From Collinsella sp. (GTDB lineage: Bacteria > Actinomycetota > Coriobacteriia > Coriobacteriales > Coriobacteriaceae), in contig JAIIWC010000011.1 in the NCBI GenBank assembly GCA_022745215.1, positions 1 to 34,895 of the forward strand: a stretch of DNA of 34,895 nucleotides. Direction: 5' to 3'. The notes below the pieces were generated by a model. That model saw only the letters and a list, made by a program, of their open reading frames with translations. It searched no databases and had not been told where the DNA came from. Both the position numbers and the translations under genes were made by a program. Below are positions 15,600 to 22,955 of the stretch, piece by piece (position 1 is the stretch's first letter; each line of letters starts with the position of its first letter).

Positions 15600-17066
15600 T
15601 TGTCACAGTTCACCGATATCAGCCGCATTAACGTGTGCGGCGGCGACGGCGGAGCCGGATGCATGTCGTTTAGGCGCGAGGCATTTGTCCCCAAGGGCGG
15701 CCCCGATGGCGGCGACGGCGGTCGTGGCGGCAATGTCGTCATCCAGGCCGATGCTCAGCTGTCTTCGCTGATCGATTACCGCTTTAAGCATCACTTCCGC
15801 GCCGAGCGCGGCACGCATGGGCAGGGTGCCCGTCGTAACGGTAAGAGCGGCGAGGACCTGATTCTGAAGGTTCCCATGGGCACCGTGGTGCGCGAGCTCG
15901 ACCCCGAGACGCAGACCCCGATGTTCGAGATTGCTGACCTGGTGCACGATGGCGAGCGCGTTGTCGTGGCGCCCGGTGGCGCCGGCGGTCTGGGCAATAC
16001 CCACTTTGTGACGTCGGTGCGTCGCGCGCCCGCGTTCGCTCAGCTGGGCGAACCGGCTGAGGAGCACTGGATTGAGCTCGAGATGAAGCTTATGGCCGAT
16101 GCCGCGCTCGTGGGCTTTCCCTCGGTGGGTAAGTCTTCGCTCATCGCGCGCATGAGTGCCGCCCGTCCCAAGATCGCCGACTATCCGTTTACCACGCTCG
16201 TGCCGAACCTCGGCATGGTGCGCGCCGGTGAGTATTCTTACGTCGTTGCCGACGTTCCTGGTTTGATCGAGGGCGCGAGCGAGGGCAAGGGCCTGGGCCA
16301 CCAGTTCCTGCGCCACATTGAGCGTACGGCCCTGATCATGCATGTCGTCGACATGACGGGCGGTTTTGAGGATCGCGACCCGGTTGAGGATTACCGCATC
16401 ATCAACCGTGAGCTCGAGCAGTATGGCGCAGAGCTCTCGGAGCGCCCGCAAATCGTTGTCGCCAACAAGTGCGATGCACCGGGTACGGCCGACAAGATTG
16501 CCGATCTGAAGCGCGCGGCGCTCGAGGACGGGCATATGTTCTTTGCCGTGTCCGCCGTGACGGGCGCCGGCCTCAACACGCTGATGCTTGCCGTGGGCGA
16601 GCAGGTGGCTAAGCTTCGCGCCGAGCTGGTGGTCTCCGATGAGCCGGTCGATCTGCGCGACGAGGAGTGGGAGCGCCGCCGTCTGCAGCGCGAGAAGCGT
16701 TTCCGCATTGTCCAGGAAGAGCCCGGTGCCTTCCGTGTGGTCGGTCGTGCCATTGAGCGCATGGTCATCCAGACCGACTGGGAAAACGAGGAAGCCGTCA
16801 TCTACCTGCAGCACAAGTTTGCGCGTATGGGTGTTGACGACGCGCTCGAGAAGGCCGGTTGCCGTGCGGGTGACGAGGTCCGCATTTGCCAGCGTGCCTT
16901 TGACTTTGAGGGCGCTGAGGACTTCTCGGAGTACGAGGGGCTCGAGGACGCTGGCGAGGACGTTGCCGTTGAGACCATTGACGTGGCCTATGCTGCGGAT
17001 GAGGGCGTCGAGGTTGTCGATGCGGCTGATGCCGCGGACGATGCCGAGACCTCGGAGGGCGAGTAA
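15600..17066 (+). CDS. obgE: Obg-family GTPase (CgtA/ObgE)
   Basis: GTPase that works in late 50S assembly and the stringent response. Domains in order: Gly-rich Obg fold (about 1-158, with GGDGGAGCMSFRREAFVPKGG), G domain with P-loop GFPSVGKS (172-179), DVPGLIEG and NKCD, and a C-terminal OCT domain (about 340-420, FRVVGRAIERMV). A ~60-residue acidic tail rich in Ala, Asp and Glu ends the protein. 488 residues is long for Obg but common in actinobacterial versions that carry an OCT domain. The TTG at 15600 follows AGGAGG (15586-15591). nadD begins 3 bp after its stop. Confidence 0.96.
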   Translation: MSQFTDISRINVCGGDGGAGCMSFRREAFVPKGGPDGGDGGRGGNVVIQADAQLSSLIDYRFKHHFRAERGTHGQGARRNGKSGEDLILKVPMGTVVRELDPETQTPMFEIADLVHDGERVVVAPGGAGGLGNTHFVTSVRRAPAFAQLGEPAEEHWIELEMKLMADAALVGFPSVGKSSLIARMSAARPKIADYPFTTLVPNLGMVRAGEYSYVVADVPGLIEGASEGKGLGHQFLRHIERTALIMHVVDMTGGFEDRDPVEDYRIINRELEQYGAELSERPQIVVANKCDAPGTADKIADLKRAALEDGHMFFAVSAVTGAGLNTLMLAVGEQVAKLRAELVVSDEPVDLRDEEWERRRLQREKRFRIVQEEPGAFRVVGRAIERMVIQTDWENEEAVIYLQHKFARMGVDDALEKAGCRAGDEVRICQRAFDFEGAEDFSEYEGLEDAGEDVAVETIDVAYAADEGVEVVDAADAADDAETSEGE

Positions 17067-17069
17067 GCC

Positions 17070-17747
17070 ATGTCGCTGCGCGGTGGAATCGGTTTGCCCG
17101 AGCTGCCCATAAAAGAGGGCAAAGAGTTTCGGCTTGGCATTATGGGCGGCACATTCGACCCGATTCATTACGGGCACCTGGTGACTGCCGAGCAGGCGCG
17201 CGAGTCGCTCGACTTGGACGCTGTGCTCTTTATGCCGGCGGGCTCTCCCGCCTTTAAGCTTGACAAGCCGGTGACGCCTGCCGAGGACCGTTATGCCATG
17301 ACGGTCCTCGCCACCGCCGCGAACCCGGCTTTTTTGGCGAGCCGGTTCGAGATCGACCGTCCGGGCGTAACCTATACGGCCGATACGCTTCATGCCCTTC
17401 GCGACTTTTATCCGTCGCAGGTTAAGCTCTACTTTATTACGGGCGCCGACGCGATTATCGATATTGTGACCTGGCATGATGCCGAGCGAATTGCCGAGCT
17501 GGCAACCTTTATTGCCGCAACGCGTCCCGGCTTCGATATCGATACGGCGCGTGCCCGAATCAAAGAGTCGGGGCTGCCGTTCGATGTACGCTATATTCAG
17601 ATTCCGGCGCTGGCGATCAGCTCGACGAACATTCGTAAGCGAGTTGCCCGCGGCATGAGCGTGCGCTATCTTACGAGCGAGTCTGTGCTCGGCTACATTC
17701 GCAAGCGCAGTTTGTATGTCGATCTGGGTCAAGAAGATTTTGAGTGA
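17070..17747 (+). CDS. nadD: Nicotinate-nucleotide adenylyltransferase
   Basis: Makes deamido-NAD from nicotinate mononucleotide and ATP in NAD synthesis. The nucleotidyltransferase motif GGTFDPIHYGHL is at residues 26-37 and the second signature ISSTNIRKR is near the C-terminus. About 20 residues precede the catalytic strand, a slightly long N-terminus. It lies in the conserved order obgE-nadD-yqeK-rsfS, and its stop overlaps or abuts the yqeK start region, so the four genes are likely one unit. Confidence 0.95.
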   Translation: MSLRGGIGLPELPIKEGKEFRLGIMGGTFDPIHYGHLVTAEQARESLDLDAVLFMPAGSPAFKLDKPVTPAEDRYAMTVLATAANPAFLASRFEIDRPGVTYTADTLHALRDFYPSQVKLYFITGADAIIDIVTWHDAERIAELATFIAATRPGFDIDTARARIKESGLPFDVRYIQIPALAISSTNIRKRVARGMSVRYLTSESVLGYIRKRSLYVDLGQEDFE

Positions 17748-17758
17748 TGGGGGCTACG

Positions 17759-18367
17759 TTGTCGGTAGAGGATCAGTTTGAGGGCGATGAGCGCGCGCTG
17801 CTCAAGCGCATTCAAGAGCTGCTCGATGTTCGCATGAAGGACAAGCGCAAGCGCTATGTGCATTCGCTGGGTGTTGCCGAGACCGCACTTCATCTGGCCG
17901 AGGTCTACGGCGTTGACCGCTTTGATGCCGCCGCCGCCGGCCTGATTCACGACTGGGATAAGGTTCTCTCCGACGACGAGCTCGTGGCCCGCGCGTTGCA
18001 CTACGGCATCAAGGTTGCCGGCTCTCCTTCCGCCGCGACGCCGCTTTTGCATGGCCCTGTTGCCGCCTATGAGCTTCCGCAGCTTTTCCCCGAGCTGTCG
18101 CCGGCCGTTTTCCAGGCTGTCGACCGTCACACCGTGGGCGCCTGCGACATGACGCCGCTCGATATGGTGGTCTTTGTGGCAGATGCCATCGAGCCCAACC
18201 GCCACGGCGACTATGCCCATGCGCTGCGCAAGATGGTGGGGAAGTCCTCGCTCGATGAGTTGTTCTTCTCCTGTTTTGCGCAGGGTCTGGTCTATGTGAT
18301 CCAGTCCGGGCGCTATCTTTATCCCACGGCTATTACGATTTACAACCATTACGCCCAGCTGCGCTAG
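17759..18367 (+). CDS. yqeK: YqeK-type HD-domain Ap4A hydrolase
   Basis: HD-domain metallohydrolase; the YqeK family splits diadenosine tetraphosphate symmetrically. Motifs: HSLGVAETALHLAEVYG, then GLIHDWDK with the HD pair, and later RHTVGACDMTPLDMVVFVADAIEPNR, all typical. The start is uncertain. TTG at 17759 has GGGGG (17749-17753) at 5-base spacing, like other TTG starts nearby. ATG at 17747 and GTG at 17744 overlap the nadD stop but lack a clear ribosome binding site. The choice alters only 4-5 N-terminal residues. It is followed 28 bp later by rsfS. Confidence 0.9.
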   Translation: MSVEDQFEGDERALLKRIQELLDVRMKDKRKRYVHSLGVAETALHLAEVYGVDRFDAAAAGLIHDWDKVLSDDELVARALHYGIKVAGSPSAATPLLHGPVAAYELPQLFPELSPAVFQAVDRHTVGACDMTPLDMVVFVADAIEPNRHGDYAHALRKMVGKSSLDELFFSCFAQGLVYVIQSGRYLYPTAITIYNHYAQLR

Positions 18368-18395
18368 CTCGGGTGTGTCTAGAAAGAGGTATTCC

Positions 18396-18851
18396 ATGGC
18401 CGACGAGACCATGACTGACGAGCAGATTCTTGAAGGTGTGGAGCACAAGAGTTTCGTTGCCACGTCCGACCGCACCGCCGCCTCGCTGTCCGCGAGCGGT
18501 GTCGCCGCCGAGGATGTCGCCCGCGCCGCCGCGCAGGCCGCCTACGACAAGAAGGGCGAGGACGTGCAGGTGCTCGACCTGACCGAGCTTTCCGACGTGT
18601 GCGACTACTTTGTGCTTGCCACCGGTACCAACAACCGCCAGGTCGATTCTATCGTCGATGAGATCGAAGAGAAGGTCGCCGAGGCTTGCGGCGAGCATCC
18701 GTTTTCCATCGAGGGCCGCGAGCAGAAGACCTGGATGCTCATGGACTACGGTTCGGTCGTCGTCCACGTCTTCACCCCCGAGGCCCGCGAGTTCTACCGT
18801 CTCGAGAAGCTCTGGGGTGACGCTCCTCAGCTTCCCCTCGACCTTCTCTAG
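18396..18851 (+). CDS. rsfS: Ribosomal silencing factor RsfS
   Basis: Binds L14 and blocks subunit joining when nutrients are scarce. The RsfS domain covers about residues 45-145: LDLTELSDVCDYFVLATGTNNRQV, then FSIEGREQKTWMLMDYGSVVVHVF and the ending FYRLEKLWGDAP. About 40 extra residues, acidic and Ala-rich, precede it. ATG at 18396 follows AGAAAGAGG (18381-18389); an in-frame GTG at 18375 lacks one. It is the last gene of the obgE unit, ending 44 bp before a strong terminator. Confidence 0.94.
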   Translation: MADETMTDEQILEGVEHKSFVATSDRTAASLSASGVAAEDVARAAAQAAYDKKGEDVQVLDLTELSDVCDYFVLATGTNNRQVDSIVDEIEEKVAEACGEHPFSIEGREQKTWMLMDYGSVVVHVFTPEAREFYRLEKLWGDAPQLPLDLL

Positions 18852-18895
18852 TAGTTCATTTGGGACGGGCTTTTTTAGCTAGCTTCGCGCATTTC

Positions 18896-18938
18896 GCCGG
18901 GCAGTTGCGGTTTTCCGCACCTGCCCGGCTTTCTTTTT
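18896..18938 (+). terminator. Intrinsic terminator of the obgE-rsfS unit
   Basis: A 15-position stem (18896-18910 with 18915-18929, one mismatch) closes a TTTT loop and is followed by TTTCTTTTT (18930-18938). It ends 12 bp before the convergent dinB stop. On the minus strand no T-run follows, so it works for the + strand only. Confidence 0.88.
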
Positions 18939-18950
18939 GCCCAAAGGCGG

Positions 18951-20204
18951 TTAATCGTTGAAGCGGGATTGGCGGCCGAAGGATAGGGCGGTGTCGCCGA
19001 ATTTGTCTCGGACGGCGTCGATGGCGACGGAGAGGTCGCGTCGGTTGCTGGATTGGGCTCCGCGGTCGTCGACTTCGCAGAACAGGTCGGTCTGGATGCC
19101 GCCCTGATGGTCAAAGTCGCTCATGCCGATGCCTGCTAAGCGAACATGCATGCCTTCCTGCCAGATGTTGTCGAGCAGTTCGAGCGCAACTGCCACGAAG
19201 ATGTTCTCATCGTCGGTCGGATGAGGCAGCCGGCGCTGTGCCGAGCGACCGCTTCCATACGAATACTTGAGCTTGAGCGTCACCGTGGCGCCCGTTAGTC
19301 CCTGACGGCGTAGGCGGCGTCCAACTGACTCGCCCAACAGTGCAATCGCCGCTTCGATGTCTCCGCGCTCAGTTAAATCTTTCGCAAAGGTGCGTTCATT
19401 GCTGACCGACTTGATCTTGCGCTCTTCATCGAGACTCGTGACTTCGGAGATTTCAAGTCCCAGCGCACGCTGACGCATACGTTCGCCGTTGACGCCAAAA
19501 ATAGAGGCCAAGGTGGATTCCGGCGCGCGTGACAGCTCGCCGAGCGTGTAGATGCGCATACGGCGCAGTCGCTCCTCGGCCGAGCGCCCGATGCCGCTCA
19601 TGGCAGATACCGGCAGCGCGGCCAAAAAGCGCTGCTCGGTTCCGGGGCGCACGATGGTCAGCCCAAACGGCTTATCCCGCTCGCTTGCGATCTTTGCGAC
19701 CGTCTTGTTGCAGCCCACGCCAATGGAGCACGTCACTCCTAGCGCTGCCACACGGTCGCTTATACGCCGTGCAACCAGCAGTGGATCCTCGGGCGCAAAG
19801 CGACCCGGTGTGATATCGATAAAGGCTTCGTCGATGGATACGCGCTCAACGCGCGGGGTCTCGTCGGCGAGAATCGCCATGACCTGCGCGCTCACCTCGC
19901 GGTAGCGATCAAAGTGTCCGTGCGTCCAAATGGCTTGCGGGCACAAGCGCCGCGCCTCGGCCGAGGCCATGGCAGAGTGCACGCCAAAGCGACGTGCCTC
20001 ATACGAACACGTGGACACGACGCCACGTGAATCGGCGTCTCCGCCCACGATGAGCGGCTTTCCGCGCCATTCGGGATGATCGAGCATCTCCACGCTCGCA
20101 AAAAACGCATCGAGGTCCATGAGGCCCACCGCCGGACCCGCCCAGGGAGGCGGCGTGACGCCCATGGCATCCTCATAACCGTATGTATGTTCGCGTCTTT
20201 CCAT
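18951..20204 (-). CDS. dinB: DNA polymerase IV (Y family)
   Basis: Translesion polymerase. Of 417 residues, the palm carries DLDAFFASVE (Mg-binding D30) and SIDEAFID (D125, E126), and the fingers carry CSYEARRFGVHSAMA. Helix-hairpin-helix segments (AMSGIGRSAEERLRRMRIYTLGEL) and a little-finger domain follow. Q371-F375 is QTDLF, a beta-clamp-binding pentapeptide, about 42 residues before the end rather than at the tip. The N-terminus has ~25 residues before the conserved MDLDAFF. ATG at 20204 is chosen because a -10 box lies just upstream, implying a leaderless mRNA. This is the only minus-strand gene in the window. Confidence 0.95.
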   Translation of the reverse strand: MERREHTYGYEDAMGVTPPPWAGPAVGLMDLDAFFASVEMLDHPEWRGKPLIVGGDADSRGVVSTCSYEARRFGVHSAMASAEARRLCPQAIWTHGHFDRYREVSAQVMAILADETPRVERVSIDEAFIDITPGRFAPEDPLLVARRISDRVAALGVTCSIGVGCNKTVAKIASERDKPFGLTIVRPGTEQRFLAALPVSAMSGIGRSAEERLRRMRIYTLGELSRAPESTLASIFGVNGERMRQRALGLEISEVTSLDEERKIKSVSNERTFAKDLTERGDIEAAIALLGESVGRRLRRQGLTGATVTLKLKYSYGSGRSAQRRLPHPTDDENIFVAVALELLDNIWQEGMHVRLAGIGMSDFDHQGGIQTDLFCEVDDRGAQSSNRRDLSVAIDAVRDKFGDTALSFGRQSRFND

Positions 20205-20216
20205 GTCATGAGTATA
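20204..20216 (-). promoter_or_regulatory. Leaderless promoter of dinB
   Basis: On the minus strand TATACT (20216-20211) is followed by six bases and then the dinB ATG. A start site 7 bases after the -10 box would fall on the A of the start codon. There is no ribosome binding site upstream of that ATG. No good -35 box or LexA-type box is visible. Confidence 0.6.
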
Positions 20217-20320
20217 CCGCGCAGCTCATGTGGGGTGCGTGTATGTGCTTGCAAATCCCGAATTCTTGTCTAAGATATGGATTTGCCCTCGACTACACCG
20301 AAGAAGTTGGTCTCACGGAC

Positions 20321-20349
20321 TTCACCTGCCCGCGTCGATGGCGTATTAT
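20321..20349 (+). promoter_or_regulatory. Promoter of the rpsP operon
   Basis: TTCACC (20321-20326) and TATTAT (20344-20349) with a 17-bp spacer. The leader of about 50 bases contains a small hairpin, GCAGC-CTAAA-GCTGC (20372-20386), just before the GGAGGAG ribosome binding site. Confidence 0.6.
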
Positions 20350-20405
20350 GTTCAACTGTTTGTTTGTAGTTGCAGCCTAAAGCTGCTTGGTTGGAGGAGT
20401 TTCCT

Positions 20406-20747
20406 TTGGCAGTCAAGATTCGCCTTGCTCGTCACGGCGCTAAGAAGCGTCCGTACTACCGTGTCGTCGTCGCCGATTCCCGCGCCCCGCGTGACGGTCG
20501 TATCATCGAGGAGGTTGGCCGCTACAACCCGATGACCGCCCCCAAGACCATCAACCTCGACCTCGAGAAGATCGCCGACTGGCAGTCCAAGGGCGCTCAG
20601 CTCACCGACGCCGTCGCCGCTCTGGTCAAGGCCGCCAACGAGGGCGAGAAGACCGATACCGTCGTCAAGAAGTCCAAGAAGCAGCTCGCCAAAGAGGCCG
20701 AGGCCGCTAAGGCTGCCGCTGAGGCCGCTGAGGGCGCCGAGGAGTAA
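20406..20747 (+). CDS. rpsP: 30S ribosomal protein S16
   Basis: Small-subunit assembly protein. The start MAVKIRLARHGAKKRPYYRVVVAD is diagnostic. The 113 residues exceed the ~80-residue E. coli form because of a Lys/Ala/Glu-rich tail (KKSKKQLAKEAEAAKAAAEA). TTG at 20406 is the start: GGAGGAG at 20393-20399 is at proper spacing and MAVKIRL is the family N-terminus. It leads rpsP-khpA-rimM-trmD-lepB; khpA follows after 3 bp. Confidence 0.96.
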   Translation: MAVKIRLARHGAKKRPYYRVVVADSRAPRDGRIIEEVGRYNPMTAPKTINLDLEKIADWQSKGAQLTDAVAALVKAANEGEKTDTVVKKSKKQLAKEAEAAKAAAEAAEGAEE

Positions 20748-20750
20748 ATC

Positions 20751-21035
20751 GTGCCTGAGGTTGACGCTGCACAGCTCGAGGGTGAGGCAATGCTCTCAGA
20801 TCGCATCGCCGATCTCGTCGAATATCTCGTTGTTCAGATCGTCGACGACCCGGATTCCGTGAGCCTTGAGGTCATCGATGGTGACGACGCCTCTACGATT
20901 GAGGTTTCGGTCGCCGAGGATGACGTCGCTAAGGTCATCGGCCGTCGTGGCCGTACCATCAAGGCCATTCGCACGCTCGCCCGTGCGCTGGCCGCTCGCC
21001 TCGACACTGCTGTCGAGGTAGAGGTTCTGGGCTAG
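20751..21035 (+). CDS. khpA: KH-domain RNA-binding protein KhpA
   Basis: Small KH-domain protein that binds RNA, often with KhpB/Jag, and affects cell size and gene expression in other Gram-positives. The GxxG loop is in VIGRRGRTIKAIRTLARAL (residues about 63-81). At 94 residues it is about 15 longer than usual, at the N-terminus. GTG at 20751 follows GAGGAG (20739-20744), which overlaps the rpsP stop. The ATG at 20790 would give the usual length but lacks an equally good site. It sits in its common place between rpsP and rimM. Confidence 0.92.
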   Translation: MPEVDAAQLEGEAMLSDRIADLVEYLVVQIVDDPDSVSLEVIDGDDASTIEVSVAEDDVAKVIGRRGRTIKAIRTLARALAARLDTAVEVEVLG

Positions 21036-21039
21036 GACC

Positions 21040-21561
21040 TTGAGGTCCCAGTACAAAAACATCGCCCGTGTGGTCAAGCCGCACGGAAGGAAGGGGGAGG
21101 TCCTCGCGCAGGCGCTGCGGGGGCTTCCTTCTGTATTGGAGCCGGGTATGCGCATCGCCCTGACGCCGCCGGCGCTCAAGCGCGACCGCTTTTGCACGGT
21201 CGTGTCCGTCACCGATACGGGCGATGGCGATCTGGTCTCGTTTGAGGGCATTGACGACTTGACGGCCGCCGAGGGCATCACGGGATGCTATGTGCTGGCA
21301 AATCGTGACGATTTTGAGCTCGATTCACTCGATGCCGCCTATACCGACCTGATGGGTCGCGAGGTGGTCGATGAGCGCTTCGGTTCACTCGGCACGATCG
21401 TCGAGATCATGTCGACGCCCGCTAACGATGTTTGGGTTGTCGAGGGCGATCGGTACGGCGAGGTACTGATTCCCGTGATCGAGCAGGTTGTGCTCGATCT
21501 TCCCGACACAGGAACAATTTCCGTCCACGTTATGGACGGCCTGATCGATATGGACAAGTAG
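21040..21561 (+). CDS. rimM: Ribosome maturation factor RimM
   Basis: Assists 30S head assembly, binding S19. The N-terminal domain begins NIARVVKPHGRKGEV and the PRC-barrel domain starts near LMGREVVDERFGSLGTIVEIM; the end (VHVMDGLIDMD) is typical. The start is probably TTG at 21040, five bases after the khpA stop. Its ribosome binding site is poor (AGGA only 2 bases away), and the TTG lies in the loop of a small hairpin, so coupling to khpA translation is likely. trmD follows after 10 bp. Confidence 0.93.
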   Translation: MRSQYKNIARVVKPHGRKGEVLAQALRGLPSVLEPGMRIALTPPALKRDRFCTVVSVTDTGDGDLVSFEGIDDLTAAEGITGCYVLANRDDFELDSLDAAYTDLMGREVVDERFGSLGTIVEIMSTPANDVWVVEGDRYGEVLIPVIEQVVLDLPDTGTISVHVMDGLIDMDK

Positions 21562-21571
21562 GGAGGACAAC

Positions 21572-22330
21572 ATGCTGATTGAGACCCTTTCGGTCTTTCC
21601 CGAGATGTTTGAGCCCGTCATGTCCACATCGATTTTGGGCCGCGCCCGCAAGGCCGGCCTTTTTGATTTTAAGGCGTATAACCTGCGCGACTGGACGCAC
21701 GACCGTCATCGTACCGTCGATGACGAGCCGTACGGCGGCGGGCAGGGCATGCTCATGAAGGTCGAGCCTATCGCCGAGGCCATCGAGGCCATTAGCGCGG
21801 AGGGCCCCAAGCCAACGGTGGTGTTCTTCACCCCATGCGGCGAGCCCTTTACGCAGCATGTGGCCGAGCGCCTGCTCAAAAGCGAGCGCCTGCTGTTTGT
21901 GTGCAGCCGTTACGAAGGTGTCGACGAGCGTGCCTATGCGTATGCCGACGAGCGCCTGTCGATCGGCGATTACGTGCTCACGGGCGGCGAGCTTCCCGCT
22001 ATGGTCGTTGCCGATGCCGTCGTACGCCTAATTCCCGGCGCCCTTGGTGACGAGATGAGCAACGTCGACGAGTCGTTCTCGACCGCCGAGGACGGAGGCC
22101 TGCTCGAGTATGCGCAGTACACCCGCCCTGCCGAATTCAACGGCGAGGGCGTGCCGCCGGTGCTCGTGAGCGGTGACCATGCCAAGGTTGACGCCTGGCG
22201 CCGTAAGAATTCAATCGAGCGCACCTGCCGCTGGCGTCCCGACCTGATCGAGACGGCGCGGCTTACGCCCCAGGAGCGCGCATACGCGCAGGAGATTCTG
22301 GACGCTTCGTATTCGCAGAGCGAGGAGTGA
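21572..22330 (+). CDS. trmD: tRNA (guanine-N1)-methyltransferase TrmD
   Basis: SPOUT-fold enzyme that makes m1G37 in tRNAs reading CNN codons, preventing frameshifts. The 252-residue length is normal. Motifs: DDEPYGGGQGMLMKVEPI, CSRYEGVDERAY and SIGDYVLTGGELPAMVVADAVVRLIPG, which form the SAM-binding knot. ATG at 21572 follows GGGAGGA. lepB starts 2 bp after its stop. rplS, the usual neighbour of trmD, is 7.8 kb downstream here. Confidence 0.97.
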   Translation: MLIETLSVFPEMFEPVMSTSILGRARKAGLFDFKAYNLRDWTHDRHRTVDDEPYGGGQGMLMKVEPIAEAIEAISAEGPKPTVVFFTPCGEPFTQHVAERLLKSERLLFVCSRYEGVDERAYAYADERLSIGDYVLTGGELPAMVVADAVVRLIPGALGDEMSNVDESFSTAEDGGLLEYAQYTRPAEFNGEGVPPVLVSGDHAKVDAWRRKNSIERTCRWRPDLIETARLTPQERAYAQEILDASYSQSEE

Positions 22331-22332
22331 GA

Positions 22333-22896
22333 ATGGTTCCATCGCAGCATTCCGCGTTGAGGGGCGCCTTTGAGTGGATCGCGGTCATCGCAATCGCGCT
22401 CGTGGCCACCTTCCTGATCCGCACCTTTGTGGTCGAGCCCTTTGTGGTGCCCACCGGCTCCATGGAGGACACGATCGAGATTGGCGATCAGATCCTGGCA
22501 CAAAAGGTGAGCCTCGAGCTCGGTCAGCCCGTCAAACAGGGTGATATCGTGGTGTTCCACAACCCCGATGCCACGTCCGAGCATGACGTGCTGGTAAAGC
22601 GCGTCATCGCCACGGCCGGTCAGACGGTCGACCTTCAGGATGGCAAGGTCGTCGTCGACGGCCAGGCGCTCGATGAGGACTATACGACCGGCATGAGCTG
22701 GCCGCTTTCGGTCCAAGCGCCCGCCGCCCAGGTGAGCTTTCCCTACACCGTCCCCGATGACTGTGTGTGGGTGATGGGCGACAATCGAGAGAACTCTGCC
22801 GACTCACGCTACTTTGGTCCCGTCGATCGCTCTGATTTGATCGCTGTGGCGCTTGTGCGTTACTGGCCGCTCAACCGCATCGGCGCTATCGACTAA
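22333..22896 (+). CDS. lepB: Signal peptidase I
   Basis: Membrane-anchored Ser/Lys protease that removes signal peptides from secreted proteins. One membrane helix lies at about residues 13-33. The nucleophile is S43 in PTGSMEDT, the general base is K89 in VLVKRVIA, and the box GDNRENSADSRYFGPV is present. The 187-residue length is that of small Gram-positive SipS-like enzymes. ATG at 22333 is chosen because GAGGAG (22322-22327) is 5 bases upstream; GTG at 22327 overlaps that site. It ends 59 bp before glyQ. Confidence 0.95.
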   Translation: MVPSQHSALRGAFEWIAVIAIALVATFLIRTFVVEPFVVPTGSMEDTIEIGDQILAQKVSLELGQPVKQGDIVVFHNPDATSEHDVLVKRVIATAGQTVDLQDGKVVVDGQALDEDYTTGMSWPLSVQAPAAQVSFPYTVPDDCVWVMGDNRENSADSRYFGPVDRSDLIAVALVRYWPLNRIGAID

Positions 22897-22955
22897 AAAC
22901 CGCTATAGTACAGTACCTAACCGTGTAATCGTTTCGACGAGGGGATATTAGAGGC

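Noticed and set aside
20183..20204. LexA (SOS) box at the start of dinB, suggested by CGAAC and GGTT on the minus strand.
   Set aside because: The half-sites are about eight bases apart instead of the four of the Gram-positive CGAACN4GTTCG box, and they lie inside the coding sequence.
22897..22955. T-box riboswitch before glyQ.
   Set aside because: The gap is only 59 bp, too short for a T-box, and shows no terminator hairpin. A TATAGT at 22904-22909 has no partner -35 box, so no promoter is called either.
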